64,000 nucleotides of DNA from Maricaulis maris MCS10. GTDB taxonomy: Bacteria; Pseudomonadota; Alphaproteobacteria; Caulobacterales; Maricaulaceae. Positions 51,310 to 60,154 of the stretch are shown here, in pieces. The position numbers and the translations under genes were made by a program. Location: positions 868,001-932,000 of the forward strand of contig NC_008347.1 in the NCBI RefSeq assembly GCF_000014745.1. Direction: 5' to 3'. Position 1 is the stretch's first letter, and every line of letters starts with the position of its first letter. The notes beneath the pieces were generated by a model. It had not been told where the DNA came from and did not search any database. It saw only the letters and a list, made by a program, of their open reading frames with translations.

Positions 51310-51456
51310 CGTCATCCCACGGTCGCGGCAAAGCCGTGATCCGGGGGACCTCAGCGCTGGGAGCGCCGGGTGAAACGGGGAAGCTCGTGCGCGCAAGGCC
51401 CACCGGCCAGTCGAGGTCCCCCGGATGCCCGCTGCGCGGTCACCGTGGGATGACGG
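51310..51456. repeat. P-family palindromic element, copy 3 (right of GIY-YIG gene)
   Basis: A 147-bp element matching copy 2 almost base for base, with differences mainly in the first hairpin (GGTCGCGGCAAAGCCGTGATCC here, more GC in copy 2) and a two-base GC change in the loop. It lies 42 bases upstream of the GIY-YIG start and ends 9 bases before the yaaA stop. Confidence 0.9.
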
Positions 51457-51464
51457 TGGGGAGA

Positions 51465-52256
51465 TTAAGCCGCCTTCTTCCCCGCCGCAGCTGGCTGCGG
51501 CCTTGTGAACAGCAAATCCCCTTCGCTCGAGCCCTCCGCTTCAAACCGGTAGCCGCCGAGGTCGAACTTGACCAGGTCGGCCGGGTCGGTGATGCGGTTT
51601 TCGATGGCCCAGCGGGCCATCATGCCGCGGGCCTTTTTGGCGAAGACCATGAGGGCGCGCAGCTGGCCGTCCTTTTCTTCCTTGAAGGTTGCGGTGATGA
51701 CGCGGCCCTTCAGCGCCTTCCTGTCGACGGCCTTGAAATACTCGTTCGAAGCCAGGTTGAGGATGACCGGTTCGGCGGCCTCGGCCTGGAGGCCGTTGAG
51801 CTCCTTGGCGATCCGGTCGCCCCAGAAATCATACAGGCTCTCGCCGCGGCGTGTGTGCAGCTTGCGGCCCATCTCCAGGCGGTAGGGGTGGATGGCGTCG
51901 AGTGGTTTCAGGGCGCCATACATGCCCGACAGGATGCGCAGATGGCTTTGCGCCCAGTCGAGATCCTCGGCCGAGAGCGTGTGCGCCTCGAGCCCGCGAT
52001 AGACCTCGCCATTGAAGGCGAAGGCGGCCTGTTTCACACCCGGCTGATCGGCGTCAAAGGCCTGGAAGCGTTCGCGATTGAGGCGGGCGAGATCATCATT
52101 GATCTTCATCATCGCCTTGATTTTCGGGGCCGTCAGCTGACGCGTCGTCTTCGACAGGATCCGCGTCTCGCCAATCAGGTCCGGCGTGGTCGCCAGCAGG
52201 TCGCGCCCGACGGCGTCGAAATTCATGTTCTTGGCGGGCGAAAGCAGAATCAGCAT
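51465..52256 (-). CDS. yaaA: YaaA family peroxide stress protein (DUF328)
   Basis: A 263-residue protein of the YaaA/DUF328 family, which binds DNA and lowers free iron or oxidative damage during peroxide stress in E. coli. It shows MLILLSPAKNMNF at the start, LSGMYGALKPLDAIHPYRLEMG, and NLASNEYFKAV. The ATG at 52256 has AGGAGAT 7 bases upstream, which favours it over an upstream in-frame start at 52277. The Lys/Ala tail after residue 250 is unusual. Confidence 0.92.
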   Translation of the reverse strand: MLILLSPAKNMNFDAVGRDLLATTPDLIGETRILSKTTRQLTAPKIKAMMKINDDLARLNRERFQAFDADQPGVKQAAFAFNGEVYRGLEAHTLSAEDLDWAQSHLRILSGMYGALKPLDAIHPYRLEMGRKLHTRRGESLYDFWGDRIAKELNGLQAEAAEPVILNLASNEYFKAVDRKALKGRVITATFKEEKDGQLRALMVFAKKARGMMARWAIENRITDPADLVKFDLGGYRFEAEGSSEGDLLFTRPQPAAAGKKAA

Positions 52257-52361
52257 GGACAATCTCCTTGCCGACAAAGATAGGGCCCGGGCGGGCGCGT
52301 TGCCAGTGGCCCGCCGCCCGCTTTGGTTGTACCCTGCAGTCGCGATGCAGGGGAGACCGTG

Positions 52362-53432
52362 ATGTCCTTCTTCTATGATCTCGACCGGTCAGATCCGGTC
52401 CAGCGCCGGGTGGCGGCCAATCTGGTCCGGTTGGGCGATGCGCTGACCGACGAAACCCTCCCGAAGACCGTCGATGATACCCTCTTGCTCGCGACCTGGA
52501 ATATCCGCGAGTTCGACAGCCCGGCCTACGGCCTGCGCGGTGTCGAGCCCTATCACTATATCGCCGAGATCATCTCCCGCTTCGACCTCGTCGCGATCCA
52601 GGAAGTGCGGCGCGATACCGAGCCGCTGGAAAAACTGCGCCGCCTGCTCGGGCGTTGGTGGAAATACCTGGTGACCGATGTCACCGGCGGCTCCGAGGGC
52701 AACAAGGAGCGCATGGCCTTCCTCTATGACAGCCGCAAGGTGCGCTTTGGCGGGCTGGCCGGCGAGGTCGTGATCCCGCCGATCGAGACCCGCGATGAAA
52801 ACCGCAAGCTGGTCTATACGCCGTCAAAGCAATTGGCCCGCACGCCCTATCTGGTCGGCTTCGAGACTGGCTGGTTCAAATTCATGCTGTCGACGGTCCA
52901 TATCGTCTACGGCGAGAGCAAGGCGGATGACCCCAAGCGGGAGGCGGAAATCAGGGCGATCGCCCGGTTCATGGCGGCGCGCGCCAAGGAAGATCATGCC
53001 TGGGCCGAGAACCTGATCCTGCTGGGAGATTTCAACATTTTTGATCCCGGCGACGTCACCTTCAAAGCCTTGACGGAGGCCGGCTTCGTCATTCCCGAAG
53101 GCCTGCAGCAGGTCACCAATGTTGGCAAGGAGGAGCGCTTTTTCGACCAGATGGCGTTCATGACGCCAAACCTGCGCAAGGACCAGATCCTGGCGTCCGG
53201 GGCTTTCAATTTCTATGACCATGTCTACCGCCCGGAGGATGAGGCGACCTATATTTCCGACATGGGTGACGCCTATGGCACCACCTCGTCCGGCAAGCCG
53301 CGCGGCAATAAATCACTCTATTACAAGACCTATTGGCGGACCCATCAGATGTCTGACCATCTGCCGCTCTGGGCGGCGCTGAAGGTTGATTTCGGTCGTG
53401 ACTATCTGGACCGGCTGGCGGGCAGTGGCTGA
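52362..53432 (+). CDS. Endonuclease/exonuclease/phosphatase family protein
   Basis: A 356-residue hydrolase of the EEP fold with LLATWNIREFD, AIQEVRRD, LLGDFNIFDPGD and SDHLPLWA as the four active-site motifs with Asn, Glu, Asp and His. AGGGGAGAC precedes the ATG at 52362. The Gly/Lys-rich loop SSGKPRGNKSLYYKTYWR may bind nucleic acid. It could act on DNA, a nucleotide or a phosphoinositide; no more can be said. Single gene. Confidence 0.85.
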   Translation: MSFFYDLDRSDPVQRRVAANLVRLGDALTDETLPKTVDDTLLLATWNIREFDSPAYGLRGVEPYHYIAEIISRFDLVAIQEVRRDTEPLEKLRRLLGRWWKYLVTDVTGGSEGNKERMAFLYDSRKVRFGGLAGEVVIPPIETRDENRKLVYTPSKQLARTPYLVGFETGWFKFMLSTVHIVYGESKADDPKREAEIRAIARFMAARAKEDHAWAENLILLGDFNIFDPGDVTFKALTEAGFVIPEGLQQVTNVGKEERFFDQMAFMTPNLRKDQILASGAFNFYDHVYRPEDEATYISDMGDAYGTTSSGKPRGNKSLYYKTYWRTHQMSDHLPLWAALKVDFGRDYLDRLAGSG

Positions 53433-53495
53433 CGAATAATCGGGGCAGGCGCCAATCGTCTCCCTCTACGCCCCGCGCTTCCGGCACAAACCCCG

Positions 53496-53623
53496 CCATA
53501 AACCGCTTGCCGAGAGACCGCCGTATCCGGGTCTTCAGGTCAAGGGCCCGTCGGGCCGCTTCGCGGTTTCACCCTTGAGCTGAAGAAGCGGATACGGCCT
53601 GCTGGCTGACAAGCGATCTATGG
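53496..53623. repeat. H-family long hairpin element, copy 3
   Basis: A 128-bp palindrome with outer arms CCATAAACCGCTTG and CAAGCGATCTATGG and an inner 19-bp pair (53520-53538 with 53580-53598, two mismatches). TGCTGGCTGACAAGCG is identical to the other copies. It fills the gap between convergent genes; nothing else is seen in the rest of 53433-53705. Confidence 0.85.
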
Positions 53624-53705
53624 ACAGCTCCGCGCAGGAGCGCCGCGGTCATGACCGAATAACCGTTGGCTCTACCGATACCTGAAGGGCCAGCCCCAGC
53701 AATCG

Positions 53706-55151
53706 CTACAGCAAGACCCGCGGATTCATGATCCCCTTCGGATCGAGCGCGGTCTTGATCGCTCGCATCACCGCGACATCGACCGGTTTGCGGGCGGCCA
53801 GTTCGGCGCGTTTCAAAATGCCGATGCCGTGCTCGGCCGAGATCGAGCCGCCGAAGCTGTCGACGAGGTCATAGACCAGGCGCGAGAGCGGGGCGGCCTG
53901 GGCGATGAAATCATCATCGGCACCGGTTTCGCGGGCGGCGACGTTGAAATGGACATTGCCGTCGCCGACATGGCCAAAGGCGATGACCAGTGCGCCGGGA
54001 AACGCCGCTTCGACAGCTGTCGTCGCCTGGGCCATGAAGGCCGGCATTTTCGAAACCGGGATCGAAACATCGTGCTTGACCGCCTTGCCATGGGCCCGTT
54101 CGGCCTCGGCGATGGTCTCGCGCAAGCGCCAGAAGTCATGGATCTGGCTGTCATTTTCGGCGATGGCGGCATCGGCGATGAGACCGGCCTCAAAGCCCTG
54201 ACCCAGCGCATCTTCCAGCGTCTCGCGCGCGCCGTTGGCGCGGCCGAAACTCATTTCACACACCACATACCAGGCGTGTTCGCCTTCCAGCGGATCGCGG
54301 GTTCCGGGGACGTGTTCCAGCACCATGTCCAGCGCCATGCGCGGCATCAGTTCAAACGCCGTGACGGCGCCGCCGGAGACCTGTTTGGCGAGGCCGAGGA
54401 ATTTGACCGCATCCTCGGCGCTGGCAAGACCGCAAAAGGCGACCTCCATGCGGGCCGGGCGCGGAAAGAGCTTCAGGGTGGCCGCCGTGATGATGCCCAG
54501 CGTGCCTTCAGCGCCGATCAGCAATTGCTTGAGATCATAGCCGGTATTGTCCTTGCGCAGGCCGGTGAGGCCAGACCAGATCGTGCCGTCGGGCAGGACG
54601 GCCTCCAGGCCCAGAACCAGTTCGCGGGTCATGCCATAGCGCAGCACATGCACACCGCCGGCATTGGTCGAGATCAGCCCGCCAATCATCGCCGAGCCTT
54701 GCGAACCCAGCGAGAGCGGGAAGAGGCGGTTATGGTCGGCGGCCAGGGTCTGCAGGTTTTCCAGCACGCAGCCGGCCTCGACCGTCATTGAGTCATTGTC
54801 GACATCGACCTCGCGCACGCCGGTCATGCGCTTGAGCGTCAGCAGCACTTCGCCCATCGGCGTCGCGGCACCGCACAGCGAGGTATTGCCGCCCTGCGGT
54901 GTGATGGCGACACCGGCCTCGTGACACAAGCGGACACAGGCGGCGACTTCCTCGGTATTGGCCGGTTTCAGAAGGATCGGCGTCGCGCCCTGATAGCGGC
55001 CGCGCCAGTCGGCAATGTGCGGGGCGAGTTCATGCGCGTCCTGCGACCAGCCCTTGGGACCGAGGACCTGCTTGAGCTGGGCGGTGAGGCTGTCGGGCAG
55101 GGCTCGGGCGGCGGGTGTCTGGGTCGCGGTGACGGTTTCGGTAACAGGCAT
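53706..55151 (-). CDS. FAD-dependent D-2-hydroxyacid dehydrogenase (GlcD/D2HGDH-like)
   Basis: A 481-residue flavoprotein oxidising a D-2-hydroxyacid such as D-2-hydroxyglutarate or D-lactate. The N-terminal FAD-binding domain has PQGGNTSLCG and GSQGSAMIGGLISTNAGG; the C-terminal domain has FGHVGDGNVHFNVA and SAEHGIGILKR, with metal-binding histidines. The exact acid and electron acceptor are unknown. A Sua5 gene follows upstream on the same strand, 27 bases away, so they may be cotranscribed. Confidence 0.88.
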   Translation of the reverse strand: MPVTETVTATQTPAARALPDSLTAQLKQVLGPKGWSQDAHELAPHIADWRGRYQGATPILLKPANTEEVAACVRLCHEAGVAITPQGGNTSLCGAATPMGEVLLTLKRMTGVREVDVDNDSMTVEAGCVLENLQTLAADHNRLFPLSLGSQGSAMIGGLISTNAGGVHVLRYGMTRELVLGLEAVLPDGTIWSGLTGLRKDNTGYDLKQLLIGAEGTLGIITAATLKLFPRPARMEVAFCGLASAEDAVKFLGLAKQVSGGAVTAFELMPRMALDMVLEHVPGTRDPLEGEHAWYVVCEMSFGRANGARETLEDALGQGFEAGLIADAAIAENDSQIHDFWRLRETIAEAERAHGKAVKHDVSIPVSKMPAFMAQATTAVEAAFPGALVIAFGHVGDGNVHFNVAARETGADDDFIAQAAPLSRLVYDLVDSFGGSISAEHGIGILKRAELAARKPVDVAVMRAIKTALDPKGIMNPRVLL

Positions 55152-55178
55152 GGCGGGCAGGTCCGGTTGGTCGATGGG

Positions 55179-56162
55179 TCAGATCAGGTCGTCTTTTGGC
55201 GCGGCGGCGCGTTGCAGCCGGTCATTGATGGCTTCACCCAAGCCTTCATCGGGGATGGGCGCAACCGCAATTCGTGTGGCGCCGCGGGCGTCGAGGGTCC
55301 GCAGGGCGGCGAAAAGACCGGTCGCGGCCTCGGCGAGGTCGCCGGTCTCCGACAGGTTGAGGTCGCCGGAAATGGTGCCAAAGCCCAGCAGGACTTCACC
55401 GGGCTGTGCCGTTTCAGCGCCCAGTCGCATGGCCGCATTCGGCGCGTAATGGCTTTTCATCATGCCGGGGGCGAGCAGGGCCTCGCCATCGCCGGCATCG
55501 GCCAGCCGGCCGGTAATGGCCTCGATCTGGCGCCGGGCCAGCCCGCCCGGCCGCAACAAGGTCGGCGTGCCGCCCAGGAGGGCGATGACGGTTGATTCCA
55601 GCCCGACCGGGCAGGCGCCGCCATCGAGGATGAGGTCAATCCGGTCACCCAGGCCTTCGGCGACATGGGCGGCGGTGGTCGGGCTGACAGCGCCGGACGG
55701 GTTGGCGCTGGGGGCGACAAGGGGGCCGTCAAAGGCCCGGATCAGGGCCTGGGCGGCGGCATGGCGCGGCGCGCGCAGCGCGATCGAGTCGAGGCCGGCA
55801 TTGGCGATGTCGGCGATCGGCGCGTCCGGGCGTTTGGGCAGGACAAGGGTCAGCGGGCCGGGCCAGAAGCTTTCGGCCAGCTGGTCGGCCAGATCGGGCC
55901 AGCCGGCCAGCCGCCAGGCCATGTTGGGGCCGGCAACATGGGCGATCAGCGGGTTGAAGCGCGGCCGTCCCTTCGCTGCATACAGGCGCGCCACGGCATC
56001 AGCATTGCCGGCATCGGCGGCGAGGCCATAGACCGTCTCGGTCGGCATGGCGACAAGGCCGCCGGCCTTGAGGATGGCCACGGCCTCCTCTATCACGGCC
56101 GGATCGCTGGCCGGTTTGATCGGGGCGGGTTTGCTCAAGGCGGGTTGCATGGGGGCGCTCAT
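55179..56162 (-). CDS. Threonylcarbamoyl-AMP synthase (Sua5/YwlC)
   Basis: Sua5 makes threonylcarbamoyl-AMP for the t6A modification of tRNAs reading ANN codons. The 327-residue protein contains the YrdC domain (AMPTETVYGLAADA, AAKGRPRFNPLIAHV, LVAPSANPSGAVSP) and the extra C-terminal Sua5 domain (residues about 235-325). An N-terminal Pro/Lys stretch (1-20) is variable. It lies upstream of, and probably with, the GlcD-like gene. Function assigned with high confidence from the YrdC motifs. Confidence 0.93.
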   Translation of the reverse strand: MSAPMQPALSKPAPIKPASDPAVIEEAVAILKAGGLVAMPTETVYGLAADAGNADAVARLYAAKGRPRFNPLIAHVAGPNMAWRLAGWPDLADQLAESFWPGPLTLVLPKRPDAPIADIANAGLDSIALRAPRHAAAQALIRAFDGPLVAPSANPSGAVSPTTAAHVAEGLGDRIDLILDGGACPVGLESTVIALLGGTPTLLRPGGLARRQIEAITGRLADAGDGEALLAPGMMKSHYAPNAAMRLGAETAQPGEVLLGFGTISGDLNLSETGDLAEAATGLFAALRTLDARGATRIAVAPIPDEGLGEAINDRLQRAAAPKDDLI

Positions 56163-56212
56163 GGCGATGAGCTACTCCCCAATTCGCCTGTCATGCAAGC
56201 CCAAGCCGCAAG

Positions 56213-56761
56213 TCAGTCCGCCGCATCCGCTTCAATATGGAGAACCATCGAAACTTCGGCGGCGGCCGAGCCCCAGCTCGATCCACCCACGCCGAACTCG
56301 GAGCGGATGATGACGAAGCTGGCATCGGCGACGGCGCGGCCGTCGGCGATGTCGAGCGTGAAGGGCATCACCAGTTCACGCTCGGTGCCCCGTATGGTCA
56401 TCACGCCATGGGCCTCATAGCCGGTATCGGTGGCGCGGATATCGTCGGAGACAAAGCTCGCCGTCTCGTAGTCGGTCGGGTTGAGACCGGCATTGGACAG
56501 CATGCTGTCATCCATCTGGCGATTGCCGGTCGAGCCACTGGCCGTCGTCACGCTGGCAATGATGCGGGCTGCGTCGAGATCGGCCGGATCGAGCGTGATC
56601 TCGGCCGTCCAGCTGTCGAATTCGCCTGACACCGAACCGCCGGAGACGGTGGTCTCGAAACCGACCGATGAGACGTCAGGGTCGATGGTCCAGTCCTGGG
56701 CCATTGCCGGCACGGTGAGGGCGGCCAGCGCGGTCAGGGCAATGAGGGTTGTACGCAACAT
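56213..56761 (-). CDS. YceI-family periplasmic protein
   Basis: A 182-residue protein with a signal peptide (cleavage after AMA, about residue 21). The mature part has the YceI lipocalin fold for isoprenoid or lipid binding: WTIDPDVSSVGFETTVSGGSVSGEF, DSMLSNAGLNPTDYETASFVS and the final SEFGVGGSSWGSAAAEVSM. It is last in a YceI/b561/YceI operon, only 5 bases after the cytochrome gene. It probably carries a hydrophobic molecule in the periplasm. Confidence 0.9.
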   Translation of the reverse strand: MLRTTLIALTALAALTVPAMAQDWTIDPDVSSVGFETTVSGGSVSGEFDSWTAEITLDPADLDAARIIASVTTASGSTGNRQMDDSMLSNAGLNPTDYETASFVSDDIRATDTGYEAHGVMTIRGTERELVMPFTLDIADGRAVADASFVIIRSEFGVGGSSWGSAAAEVSMVLHIEADAAD

Positions 56762-56766
56762 GGACG

Positions 56767-57345
56767 TCAGCCTTTCAGGAAGGGGATCATGCGGGCCATC
56801 AATCCATCCTTGTTGATGAACTGGTGCTTAAGGGCTGCGGCGACGTGCAGGCCGGTCAGCACGAAAATGGCCCAGCCACCGGCCCCGTGCAGGCTGGCGG
56901 AGATGGACTGGAAACCTTCGGTCTGCGGGACCGGGAGTTTGGGCAGGACGAGATCGGGATTGTTGAACAACAGGGTCGGTGGCTCAGCGGCCGAGGCGGC
57001 GATCAGGCCGCCCAGCGGCATGCCGATCATGATGGCGTAGAACGCCCAATGGGTCCCGGTCGCGGCCAGTTGTTCCCAGCGCGTCATGCCGTCGGGCAGG
57101 CCGGGCCCCGGATGGGTGAGCCGCCAGGCGAGGCGGGCCAGCGACAGAAACAGGACCAACAGGCCGGTCGTCTTGTGGGCGTTATAGGCGAACTGGACCT
57201 CACCAATCGAGACATCCTCGCCCGCAAACAGGGCGTGTTTGAGATCTTCCATGTGCCAGGCATAGAAGACCATGCCGATCAACATCGCCGCGATGACCCA
57301 GTGCAGGGCGATAGCGACGCCTGTGTAGCGTGTGGTGGTGCTCAT
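56767..57345 (-). CDS. Cytochrome b561
   Basis: A 192-residue, four-helix, dihaem inner-membrane cytochrome. Haem ligands are the conserved histidines in ALHWVIAAML, YNAHKTTGLLV and LHGAGGWAIFVLTGLHVAAALKH. Such proteins shuttle electrons between quinol and a periplasmic acceptor, often next to YceI genes. Here it is flanked by two of them within one operon (gaps of 1 and 5 bases). Confidence 0.92.
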   Translation of the reverse strand: MSTTTRYTGVAIALHWVIAAMLIGMVFYAWHMEDLKHALFAGEDVSIGEVQFAYNAHKTTGLLVLFLSLARLAWRLTHPGPGLPDGMTRWEQLAATGTHWAFYAIMIGMPLGGLIAASAAEPPTLLFNNPDLVLPKLPVPQTEGFQSISASLHGAGGWAIFVLTGLHVAAALKHQFINKDGLMARMIPFLKG

Positions 57346-57346
57346 C

Positions 57347-57955
57347 TCAGTCTTCCTCTCTCAGGAATTCGGCTTCGATCAGGATACGCACGGTCGGGCC
57401 GACAATGCTGTGTGGCAAATTGCCGACATTGAACATGTCGCGGTCCAGGTGTCCGTCGGCGCTGAAACCCAGAGCCGGGCGCCCTTCAAGCCAGTTGGTC
57501 AGCCCGCCATTGAAGGTGACGTTGAGCGTGACCGGATTGGTGACCCCATTCAGGGTCAGCTCACCCGTGACCTGGCCGGTAGTCTCACCCGTCACGTCGA
57601 TCTGCGTTGTGCGGAACAGGATCTGTGGATGCTGGCCGGCATTCAGCCAGTCGGACGCCAGATCGGCGTCGAAGTCCGGATCGCCGGTGGAGACGGACGC
57701 CGTCTCGATGATTGCCGTCATCCGGGCAGTCCCGGGCGCCGCCGGATCGAAATCCAGCGTCGCGTCGAAGTCATCGAAGCGGCCCGTATACCAGCTCAGC
57801 CCCATATGCTGCACCTGCCAGGTGAGGCTGGCATGACCCGGATCGAGCGACCATTGCCCGGCGGGCAGGCGCTGCGGGTCGGTTGTCGGCGTCAGGCAGG
57901 ATGCCAGCAAAAGGGCAGTCATCGGGGCCAGGAGGCGGAGCAGACGGGTCATCAT
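57347..57955 (-). CDS. YceI-family lipoprotein
   Basis: A protein of about 202 residues with a lipobox (LLLASC) and the YceI fold: WSLDPGHASLTWQVQHMGLS, DPDFDADLASDWLNAGQHPQ, and GFSADGHLDRDMFNVG. Start codons at 57964, 57955 and 57952 are possible; the second is used. Gap to the cytochrome gene is a single base. It begins the operon and lies back to back with the acyl-CoA dehydrogenase gene. The bound lipid is unknown. Confidence 0.85.
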   Translation of the reverse strand: MMTRLLRLLAPMTALLLASCLTPTTDPQRLPAGQWSLDPGHASLTWQVQHMGLSWYTGRFDDFDATLDFDPAAPGTARMTAIIETASVSTGDPDFDADLASDWLNAGQHPQILFRTTQIDVTGETTGQVTGELTLNGVTNPVTLNVTFNGGLTNWLEGRPALGFSADGHLDRDMFNVGNLPHSIVGPTVRILIEAEFLREED

Positions 57956-58108
57956 TGCCACCATATGACGGCATTGGCCGTCGCGATAAAGCCACACCTT
58001 GCGCCGGGATGGGCATTTCACTGTTTCCGGATTCGCATCATGCGGGCGAGACGCTATGTTCCCCTCCGCACAAGAAATGCCGAACAGGCAGTCACAAGGA
58101 GGTTGGTC

Positions 58109-59866
58109 ATGTCCTATCGCGCCCCGCTCGATGAGATGCGTTTCACACTGGAAGAAGTGGCTGCCGTTGAAGGCCTGAAGGCGACTGGCGCCTTTCCGGA
58201 TTTTTCCGCCGATCTGACTGTCGCGATCCTCGATGAAGCGGCGAAGCTGGCCGAGAATGTATTGGCGCCGCTCAACAAGGTCGGTGACGCCGAACACTGC
58301 AAGCTGGCCGATGACAAGGTGACCACGCCGACCGGCTTTCCCGAGGCCTACGCGCAATTCGTTGAAGGTGGCTGGCAGGGTCTGCAATTCTCGACCGACA
58401 ATGGCGGCATGGGCTTGCCGCGGGCGCTGGGCGTGACGGTGCTGGAAATGATCCAGGGATCCAACCTGTCCTTCGGCCTCGGCCCGATGCTGACCTATGG
58501 CGCCATCGAGGCGCTGATCGAGCACGGCACCGATGAGCAAAAGGCGATGTATCTGCCCAAGCTGATCACCGGCGAGTGGTCGGGCACAATGAACTTGACC
58601 GAGCCGTCGGCGGGTTCCGATGTCGGCGCATTGCGCACCAAGGCCGAACCCAATCCGGATGGCAGCTGGGCCATCTCCGGCCAGAAGATCTTCATCACCT
58701 GGGGCGATCACGACTGCGCCGAGAACATCATCCACCTGGTGCTGGCCCGCACGCCGGGCTCGCCGGACGGCACCAAGGGCATCTCGCTCTTCATCGTGCC
58801 GAAAGTCCTGCCCGACGGTTCGGCCAATTCGCTCAAGGCGATTGGCCTGGAACACAAGCTGGGCATTCATGGTTCGCCGACTTGCACCATGGAATATGCC
58901 GGTGCGACCGGCTGGCTGATCGGCGGCGAGAATGCCGGCATGCGCTGCATGTTCACGATGATGAACTCGGCCCGCCTCAATGTTGGTGTCCAGGGTGTCG
59001 GCATTGCCGAGCGCGCCTACCAGCAGGCACTGGCCTATGCGTCCGACCGCAAGCAGGGGCGTGCCATCGATGCCGAGGGACCGGCGCCGCACGCCATCAT
59101 CCATCATCCCGACATCAAGCGGACCCTGTCCCTGATGAAGGCCAAGATCGCTGCCGCCCGCGCCATCTGCGTCTCCTGCGCGGTGGCCGCCGACCTCGCC
59201 TATCATGGCGATGAGGACGAGGAAAAAGCTGCTGCCAAACGGCGCGAGGAACTCCTGACGCCGATCGCCAAGGCCTGGTCGACGGATGTCGGTGTCGAGG
59301 TTGCCTCGGCCAATATCCAGGTCCATGGCGGGATGGGCTATATCGAGGAAACCGGCGCCGCCCAGCACCTGCGCGATGCCCGCATCACCCCGATCTATGA
59401 AGGCACCAACGCCATCCAGGCCATCGACCTGGTCGGTCGCAAACTCTCCATGGCCGATGGCGCGGCTTTCGATGAGCTATACGCCGATATCGACCAGACT
59501 ATCGAAAGCTGCCTGACATCCTCCCATCCCGACCTTCCGCCGCTCGGCGAGCGTCTGCGCGACAGTCTGGAAGCCCTGCAGGAGGCGGCGGACTGGCTGG
59601 CCGAGGCCGACATGAAGGACCGCCTGGCCGGCGCCACGCCTTTCCTCACCCTGGCCGGGGAAACGGTCGGCGGTTGGCTGTTGTGTGTTGGTGCCGTCTC
59701 TGCCCGTCGCCGCCAGAAGGAGAATGTCGGTGATCCGGCCTTCGCCGCCCAGCGCATCGCCCTGGCCAATTTCTACGCCGAAGCGGTGATGACCCTGGCC
59801 CCCTCGCGTGTCGATGACATCACCATGGGCGCCGACATGATCGACGAGGTCGGGTTCGGGCTTTAG
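58109..59866 (+). CDS. Acyl-CoA dehydrogenase (FadE-like, long form)
   Basis: A 585-residue flavoprotein for the first step of beta-oxidation. It has the long form with an extra C-terminal domain of about 120 residues. MNLTEPSAGSDVGALRT is the FAD/substrate motif, GQKIFITWGDHD the second, and AITPIYEGTNAIQAIDLVGRK-like sequence holds the catalytic glutamate. AAGGAGG lies before the ATG. A lone gene here; the acyl chain specificity is unknown. Confidence 0.94.
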   Translation: MSYRAPLDEMRFTLEEVAAVEGLKATGAFPDFSADLTVAILDEAAKLAENVLAPLNKVGDAEHCKLADDKVTTPTGFPEAYAQFVEGGWQGLQFSTDNGGMGLPRALGVTVLEMIQGSNLSFGLGPMLTYGAIEALIEHGTDEQKAMYLPKLITGEWSGTMNLTEPSAGSDVGALRTKAEPNPDGSWAISGQKIFITWGDHDCAENIIHLVLARTPGSPDGTKGISLFIVPKVLPDGSANSLKAIGLEHKLGIHGSPTCTMEYAGATGWLIGGENAGMRCMFTMMNSARLNVGVQGVGIAERAYQQALAYASDRKQGRAIDAEGPAPHAIIHHPDIKRTLSLMKAKIAAARAICVSCAVAADLAYHGDEDEEKAAAKRREELLTPIAKAWSTDVGVEVASANIQVHGGMGYIEETGAAQHLRDARITPIYEGTNAIQAIDLVGRKLSMADGAAFDELYADIDQTIESCLTSSHPDLPPLGERLRDSLEALQEAADWLAEADMKDRLAGATPFLTLAGETVGGWLLCVGAVSARRRQKENVGDPAFAAQRIALANFYAEAVMTLAPSRVDDITMGADMIDEVGFGL

Positions 59867-59921
59867 GAGCGTATCTTTTCCTCCCTGCATGGTGGAGAGA
59901 AAAATCGCCTTCCATCCCCCT

Positions 59922-60043
59922 ACATTTTTTCCGGAGGCGCGCCGCGCCATCCGGGACCGACGGGAGACTCATCGCTTGCCAGACAGGCCAGTCGGTCCCG
60001 GCTCTCCGCCCCGCTTTTGCGGGGCTGCGGCCGGGAAAAACGG
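59922..60043. repeat. T-family palindromic element, copy 2
   Basis: Begins ACATTTTTTCCGGAGGCGCG and ends GCGGCCGGGAAAAACGG, with GGGACCGAC...GTCGGTCCC as inner arms and a CCCCGC-TTTT-GCGGGG hairpin. Matches the T element at 36265. It lies between the acyl-CoA dehydrogenase gene and the convergent DUF4870-like gene. Confidence 0.7.
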
Positions 60044-60091
60044 GTTTGAATTGCGGAGGCGGTAGAGGCACGGCTGAGAAACGTAGCGCTT

Positions 60092-60142
60092 GCCCCCGCC
60101 TTGCGTCCGGCCTTCGCCGGACATGCAGCGGGGATGACAAGC
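60092..60142. repeat. Q-family repeat, inverted half copy
   Basis: The reverse complement of the left half of the Q element: CCCCCGCC TTGCGTCCGGCC, then TTCGCCGGACATGCAGCGGG and GATGACAAG. No partner half lies next to it. The remaining bases to 60154 show nothing nameable. Confidence 0.65.
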
Positions 60143-60154
60143 TTGATCTGGGCC

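Noticed and set aside
57347-59368. A 673-codon open frame on the minus strand opposite the acyl-CoA dehydrogenase
   Set aside because: Only its last 203 codons (YceI lipoprotein) look like protein; the rest is antisense to a clear acyl-CoA dehydrogenase gene.
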